Assembly: GCA_963742035.1 (NCBI GenBank)
Contig: CAVUKH010000002.1
Coordinates: forward strand, 248,001 to 312,000
From: Bog-473 sp963742035
GTDB taxonomy: Bacteria > Actinomycetota > Acidimicrobiia > Acidimicrobiales > RAAP-2
Length of the DNA: 64,000 bases
Reading direction: 5' to 3'
This document shows positions 60,369 to 64,000 of the stretch, one piece after another. Within the stretch, counting starts at the first letter, position 1. The number at the start of each line of letters is the position of its first letter. The notes under the pieces are model-generated. The model had not been told where the DNA came from. It saw only the letters and a program-made list of their open reading frames with translations, and did no database searches. Both the position numbers and the translations under genes were made by a program.

Positions 60369-61115
60369 TCATACCGCCTCCACGAGTGCGGCGTCGTTGT
60401 TGCGGACGTTGCCGACGCGCGGCCCGACGAGGTGGTGCACGACGGTGCCGGCGGGGGGCGGGCGCAACAGCGCCCGCAACTCCTCGACGTCCTCGTTGGC
60501 CGGGTCGAGCCACACGTCGAAGGTGGCAGGGTCGAGGATGACCGGCATCCGGTCGTGAATGCCCGACATGTCCGGACCGGCCGACGAGGTGATCACGGTG
60601 CAGCTCCGGATCAGCGGCGCGTCGGGCCCGGCGTTCTTGTCGCGCCAGCGCTCGGCCAGGCCGGCGAAGGCCAGGGGCTGCCCGTCGGCGCGGCTGAAGT
60701 AGTGCGGCTGCTTGGCCCCGGTCTTGGTCTTGTGCCATTCGTAGAAGCCGTCGGCGGGGACGATGATGCGCCGCTCCCGGAAGGCCTCGCGGAACGAGGC
60801 CCGGGTGGCCACGGTCTCGCTGCGGGCGTTGAAGAGCCGGCTGCCCGACTTGGCGTCCTTGGACCACCAGGGGATGAGTCCCCAACGGAAATTCATGAGG
60901 ATCCGCTGCGGCTCGCCGCCCCCTTCCGCCGGGCCCTCGTGCTGCGGATTCTGTTCTGGGGGCCGGGCCGGGCGCTCCCGGACCCCGAGGACCGAATCGG
61001 TCGGGGCGACGTTCCAGCTGGGGGCGTGCTCTCCGTCGGCGCCCTCGGCCAGGTTGGCCTGGAAGTAGCGGGCGATCTTGGCCGGGGGAGTGTAGAGAGC
61101 GAAGCGGCCACACAT
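60369..61115 (-). CDS. SOS response-associated peptidase (SRAP/HMCES/YedK family)
   Basis: A 248-residue protein beginning MCGRFALYTPP. Cys2, exposed after Met removal, crosslinks to abasic sites in single-stranded DNA. The other active-site parts are present: FNARSETV, PADGFYEWHK (Glu) and IHDRMPVIL (His). It protects abasic sites as DNA-protein crosslinks. The ATG at 61115 is fixed by the invariant MCGRF. It is divergent from the imuA'-imuB-dnaE2 operon; the LexA box at 61217-61230 is about 100 nt upstream and may influence both. Confidence 0.93.
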   Translation of the reverse strand: MCGRFALYTPPAKIARYFQANLAEGADGEHAPSWNVAPTDSVLGVRERPARPPEQNPQHEGPAEGGGEPQRILMNFRWGLIPWWSKDAKSGSRLFNARSETVATRASFREAFRERRIIVPADGFYEWHKTKTGAKQPHYFSRADGQPLAFAGLAERWRDKNAGPDAPLIRSCTVITSSAGPDMSGIHDRMPVILDPATFDVWLDPANEDVEELRALLRPPPAGTVVHHLVGPRVGNVRNNDAALVEAV

Positions 61116-61209
61116 GCGGGCTGCATTGTGGCCCAGGGAGGGTCTGGTGGGGCGTCCGGCCCTTTGAGCTGGGCATTCGGCTCCCCGAGCAGGCGGCACA
61201 CGGTCTGGC

Positions 61210-61230
61210 TATGGTACGAACATATGTTCG
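61210..61230 (+). promoter_or_regulatory. LexA (SOS) box and -10 element overlapping the imuA' start codon
   Basis: CGAACATATGTTCG at 61217-61230 is a perfect 14-nt palindrome and matches the Gram-positive/actinobacterial LexA box CGAAC-N4-GTTCG. It contains the ATG start codon of imuA' (61224). TATGGT (61210-61215) just upstream fits a -10 and would start transcription about 2 nt before the ATG. LexA would thus cover the transcription and translation start of a nearly leaderless mRNA. Confidence 0.8.
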
Positions 61231-62057
61231 CTTTCTCTACCGGGACCCCGTCGTCCCCCCGTTCCCGGGAGCTCCCCGCCGGGCTGGCCGACCGGATCCG
61301 GCCCTCCACGCCGGTGGCCGGGCGGACCCTACCGGTGCCCCCGCCCCTGGCCCCGCTCTTCCCGGCCGGCTCCCTGCGGCGGGGCACGACCACCACGGTG
61401 GCGGGGGCGGCCGGCCACGGTGCCACCACCTTGGCCCTGGCCCTCATGGCCGCGGCCTCGGCCGCCGGTAGCTGGTGTGCCGTCGTGGGACTGGCCGACC
61501 CGGGGGTGGTGGCCGCCGCCGGCCTCGGGCTCGATCTGCGCCGGGTCGTCTTCGTCCCCCATCCGGGCAACGGCTGGGCCGAGGCGGCCGGTGACCTTCT
61601 TTCCGGGGTCGACGCCGTCCTCATCCGCCCGCCCGGGCGGGCCCGCCTGACCGCGGCGCGCCACCTGACCGCCCGCGCCCGCGAGCGCCAGGCTGCCCTG
61701 GTCGTCCTGCTCGAGGGCCCCGGTGCCTGGCCCGTGGGCGGCGACCTGGCGCTCTCGGTCGGCGCGGTGGAGTGGGAGGGGATCGGCCGCGGCCACGGGC
61801 ACCTGCGGCGCCGCCGGGCCGAGGTGCGGGTCAGCGGACGCCGGGGCGCCGGCCGGGTCAGTGAGTGCTCGCTCTGGCTCCCCGCCGGTTCGGGCGCGGT
61901 CGAAGGAGTGGACGACGGACTCACGGACAACGACGACACGAAGGACGGACACGTGCGGGGCGGGGCGAACGGGAACGGGCACGGGCCGGCGGGAGTCGGC
62001 CCGAACGGGCGCGGGCCGGCGGGAGTCGGTCCCGGTGAGGGGCCGGCGGCGGCCTGA
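61224..62057 (+). CDS. ImuA'-like mutasome accessory protein
   Basis: A 277-residue RecA-like-fold protein. It has GSLRRGTTTTVAGAAGHGATTLALAL, a variant Walker A without the canonical Lys, then WCAVVGLADPGVVAAAGLGLDLRRVVFVPHPG and DAVLIRPPGRARLTAARHLTARARERQAALVVL. This is the ImuA' pattern seen upstream of imuB in actinobacteria. The C-terminal ~40 residues are a Gly/Asn/Pro-rich tail with a duplicated GPAGVG. Start and regulation are set by the LexA box. It works with ImuB and DnaE2 in damage-induced mutagenesis. Confidence 0.82.
   Translation: MFAFSTGTPSSPRSRELPAGLADRIRPSTPVAGRTLPVPPPLAPLFPAGSLRRGTTTTVAGAAGHGATTLALALMAAASAAGSWCAVVGLADPGVVAAAGLGLDLRRVVFVPHPGNGWAEAAGDLLSGVDAVLIRPPGRARLTAARHLTARARERQAALVVLLEGPGAWPVGGDLALSVGAVEWEGIGRGHGHLRRRRAEVRVSGRRGAGRVSECSLWLPAGSGAVEGVDDGLTDNDDTKDGHVRGGANGNGHGPAGVGPNGRGPAGVGPGEGPAAA
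61982..62029 (+). repeat. Direct repeat (18 bp, 30-bp period) in the imuA' tail
   Basis: CGGGCCGGCGGGAGTCGG occurs at 61982-61999 and again at 62012-62029, in frame, encoding the duplicated GPAGVG of the C-terminal tail. It is consistent with slippage in a low-complexity tail. Confidence 0.7.
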
Positions 62058-62105
62058 GCGGTGCAGGCCTGAACGGAGCAGTGGAAACGGAGCAGTGGAG
62101 AAGAC

Positions 62106-63200
62106 GTGGTGGAACGGTTGGTCGTCATCTGGTGTCCCGAGCTCCTCGAAGAGGGGGCGAAGGGGGAGGAGGCCCGGCGGTTCGCTCGCGTGCTGGAGCG
62201 GGCCGGCGAGCTCTGCCCGTGGGTCCATCCGGTCCGCCTCGGCGTCGGCGCGCTGCCGGCACGGGGCCCGGTCCGCTTCTTCGGTGGTGAGGAGGCAGTG
62301 GTGGCGCGCCTGGCCGGCACCGTTGGTGAGGACACCACCATCGGCGTGGCCGACGGGCTCTTCGCCGCCATGCTGGCCGCCCGCTCTGGGCTGATCGTCC
62401 CGTCCGGGGGGACGGCCGACTTCCTCGGTCCCTGGTCGGTGGCCACACTGGCCCGGCCCGACCTGGCCGTCACCCTGCAGCGACTGGGGGTGACCACCTT
62501 GGCCCAGTTGGCCGCACTGCCGGCGGCGAGCGTCTCGGATCGCTTCGGGGCGGATGCGGCCGCCTGCCACGCGGTGGCCCGGGGAGAGAGCGGGGAGCTG
62601 GCCGGGTTGCGCGATCGCGGCATCGAGCGGCGGCTGCGGGTGGCTCGGGGCGAGGACCCCGACCGGGGCCCTGACGTCCCGCCCCCGCCCTCCCAGCCCG
62701 GGTTCTTCGGCGGGACCTCCGAGGCGGACAACCGCGCCGCCCGCTCCTTCGTCCGGGTGCAGGAGCGCCTCGGGGTGGAGGCCGTGGTGATGGGCCGGCT
62801 GCGCGGCGGGCGTGATCCGGCCGGCCGGTCGGTGTTGCTGCCCTGGGGCAGTCCCGAGGTGGAGACGGCGCCGGCCGGTGCGCCGTGGCCGGGACAGGTC
62901 CCCCCGCCGGCGCCGACCGACGTGCTGCGGGTGCCCTTGGGCGCCGAGCTGGCGGACGCCACCGGTCATGCCGTGGCGGTGAGTGGGCGGGGGTTGCTGA
63001 CCGGCGGCGTCGAGCGACTGTCGGTCGCCGGCGGCCCCTGGCAGCCGGTCCTCGGGTGGGCCGGCCCCTGGCCGGTCACCGAGCGATGGTGGTCGGTGCG
63101 CCGGCGCCGGGCCCGCTTGCAGGTGGTCACCGCCGAGGGGGTGGCGCGCCTGCTCTGCACCGAGCGGGGCCAGTGGTGGGTCGAAGCGGTCTACGACTGA
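62106..63200 (+). CDS. imuB: ImuB-like Y-family polymerase homologue, shortened N-terminus
   Basis: A 364-residue protein. It opens VVIWCPELL as ImuB does (usually VLWCPDWP), then passes almost directly to ARRFARVLERAGELCPWVHPVRLGVGALPARGPVRFFGGEEAV. About 50-60 residues of the fingers/palm region found in typical ImuB (~500 aa) are missing. The later GVADGLFAA, LRRLGVTTLAQLAALP-type helix-hairpin (here LQRLGVTTLAQLAALP) and little-finger domain are present. ImuB is catalytically inactive and links DnaE2 to the clamp. GGAG precedes the GTG. Its stop overlaps dnaE2 by 1 nt (TGATG). Confidence 0.85.
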   Translation: MVERLVVIWCPELLEEGAKGEEARRFARVLERAGELCPWVHPVRLGVGALPARGPVRFFGGEEAVVARLAGTVGEDTTIGVADGLFAAMLAARSGLIVPSGGTADFLGPWSVATLARPDLAVTLQRLGVTTLAQLAALPAASVSDRFGADAAACHAVARGESGELAGLRDRGIERRLRVARGEDPDRGPDVPPPPSQPGFFGGTSEADNRAARSFVRVQERLGVEAVVMGRLRGGRDPAGRSVLLPWGSPEVETAPAGAPWPGQVPPPAPTDVLRVPLGAELADATGHAVAVSGRGLLTGGVERLSVAGGPWQPVLGWAGPWPVTERWWSVRRRRARLQVVTAEGVARLLCTERGQWWVEAVYD

Positions 63201-64000
63201 TGGCCGAGGCCTACGCCGAGCTGCACGCCCACTCGGGGTTCAGCTTTCTCGACGGCAGCAGCGATCCCGAGGAGCTGGTGGCCGAGGCGGATCGGCTCGG
63301 ATTGGACGCGCTGGCGTTGACGGATCATCACGGCTTCTACGGCGTGGTGCGCTTCGCCGAGGCGGCACGGGCGTGCGGGCTACCGACCGTCTTCGGCTCC
63401 GAGGTGACGCTGGCGCCGGCCGGCACGCGCACCGGCGAGCCCGACCCGACCGGTGCGCACCTCGTGCTGCTGGCCCGGGACCCCGACGGTTACGCGCGAC
63501 TGTCCACCGTGCTGGCGGACGCGCACCTCGAAGGTGGGGAGAAGGGGAAGCCCGTCTTCACCCTCGAGGCGCTGGCCCGCGCCGCGGGGGACCACTGGCT
63601 GGTGCTGAGCGGCTGCCGGAAAGGGGCGGTCCCCGCCGCGCTGATGGAAGCCGGGCCCCGGGCGGCCTCCCGGGAGGTGGGGCGCCTGGTCGAGGCATTC
63701 GGGCGCGCCAACGTCGCGCTGGAGCTGTGGGACCACGGGGACCCGCTCGACACGGTGCGCAACGACGCGCTGGCCCGCCTCGCCGTCGAGTGGGATGTCG
63801 ATGCCGTGGCCACCAACAACGTGCACTACGCCACGCCCGCCGGTTTCCGGCTGGCGACGACGCTCGCCGCGGTGCGGGCGCGCCGCCCCCTGGCCGAGCT
63901 GGAGGGCTGGCTGCCCTCGGCCCCGGCGGCCTGCCTGCGTTCCGCCGCCGAGCAGACCAGGCGCTTCGCCCGCTGGCCCGGCGTGGTCGCCCGCGCCGCC
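63200..64000 (+). CDS. dnaE2: Error-prone DNA polymerase III alpha subunit DnaE2, N-terminal part
   Basis: The first 267 codons of a gene that runs past the right edge. The PHP domain is clear: YAELHAHSGFSFLDGSSDPEELV, LGLDALALTDHHGFYGVVRFAEAA and VTLAPAG, followed by DPDGYARLSTVLADAH. The order imuA'-imuB-dnaE2 and the LexA box identify it as the mutagenic DnaE2, not the replicative DnaE1. The ATG overlaps the imuB stop. PHP metal His residues (HAH, DHH) are retained. Confidence 0.92.
   Translation, partial: MAEAYAELHAHSGFSFLDGSSDPEELVAEADRLGLDALALTDHHGFYGVVRFAEAARACGLPTVFGSEVTLAPAGTRTGEPDPTGAHLVLLARDPDGYARLSTVLADAHLEGGEKGKPVFTLEALARAAGDHWLVLSGCRKGAVPAALMEAGPRAASREVGRLVEAFGRANVALELWDHGDPLDTVRNDALARLAVEWDVDAVATNNVHYATPAGFRLATTLAAVRARRPLAELEGWLPSAPAACLRSAAEQTRRFARWPGVVARAA

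Noticed and set aside
60893..62962. A 689-codon minus-strand frame across the imuA'/imuB region
   Set aside because: Ser/Arg/Pro-rich shadow with no domain; the mutasome genes and LexA box on the plus strand explain the region.

Overview
The window is one continuous stretch of high-GC bacterial chromosome, roughly 70% G+C by eye. Genes are dense on both strands, often with 1-4 nt overlaps of the ATGA/GTGA type. Several traits point to Actinomycetota: a SigB/SigF-type partner-switching locus, an ImuA'/ImuB/DnaE2 mutasome behind a CGAAC-N4-GTTCG LexA box, actinobacterial-style LivG/LivHM proteins, many GTG starts and many apparently leaderless promoters. A deep branch such as Acidimicrobiia is my best guess; there is no rRNA gene to settle it. 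I saw no tRNA, rRNA, CRISPR array, insertion sequence, prophage or attachment site. No gene-free stretch exceeds 300 bases.

Layout. 1-3.6 kb: the 5' end of a GH1 glycosidase, a three-gene ABC-2 exporter and a ParA-like ATPase. 3.6-9.0 kb: a stress-sigma module, with a GAF/SpoIIE/HATPase protein divergent from STAS, RsbW-like and sigma genes behind a SigB/SigF-like promoter. 9.2-15.5 kb: an APC permease, several SDR enzymes, a P-loop kinase with an apparent ATC start, GNATs and DoxX. 15.5-21.3 kb: a tight five-gene operon (GH4 glycosidase, beta-hydroxyacid dehydrogenase, class I aldolase, FGGY kinase, LarA homologue) that looks like an undescribed sugar or sugar-acid pathway. 21.5-30.7 kb: a tryptophan-dioxygenase-family enzyme and an ATP-grasp ligase, then a Liv-type importer in which LivF is fused to an MFS transporter and LivH is fused to LivM. 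30.8-33.3 kb: an FtsX permease without an ATPase. 33.4-60.4 kb: mixed metabolism (TauD, esterases, sulfotransferase, NagB, threonine-dehydratase-like enzyme, thioredoxin-reductase fusion, pirin, Gfo/Idh with a CoA-transferase, questin-oxidase-like protein, AKR, MDR, amidohydrolase, acyltransferase-SGNH, phospholipase C). 60.4-64 kb: an SRAP/HMCES gene divergent from imuA'-imuB-dnaE2, the last running off the end.

Two window-wide features stand out. Many monocistronic or first genes have a YAnnnT hexamer ending 6-9 nt before their start codon, which implies leaderless or near-leaderless mRNAs. Some internal operon genes appear to start at ATC, ATT or possibly CTG with well-placed Shine-Dalgarno sequences. 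The best candidates for new biology are the GH4/aldolase/FGGY/LarA operon and the TDO/ATP-grasp/MFS-LivF locus.
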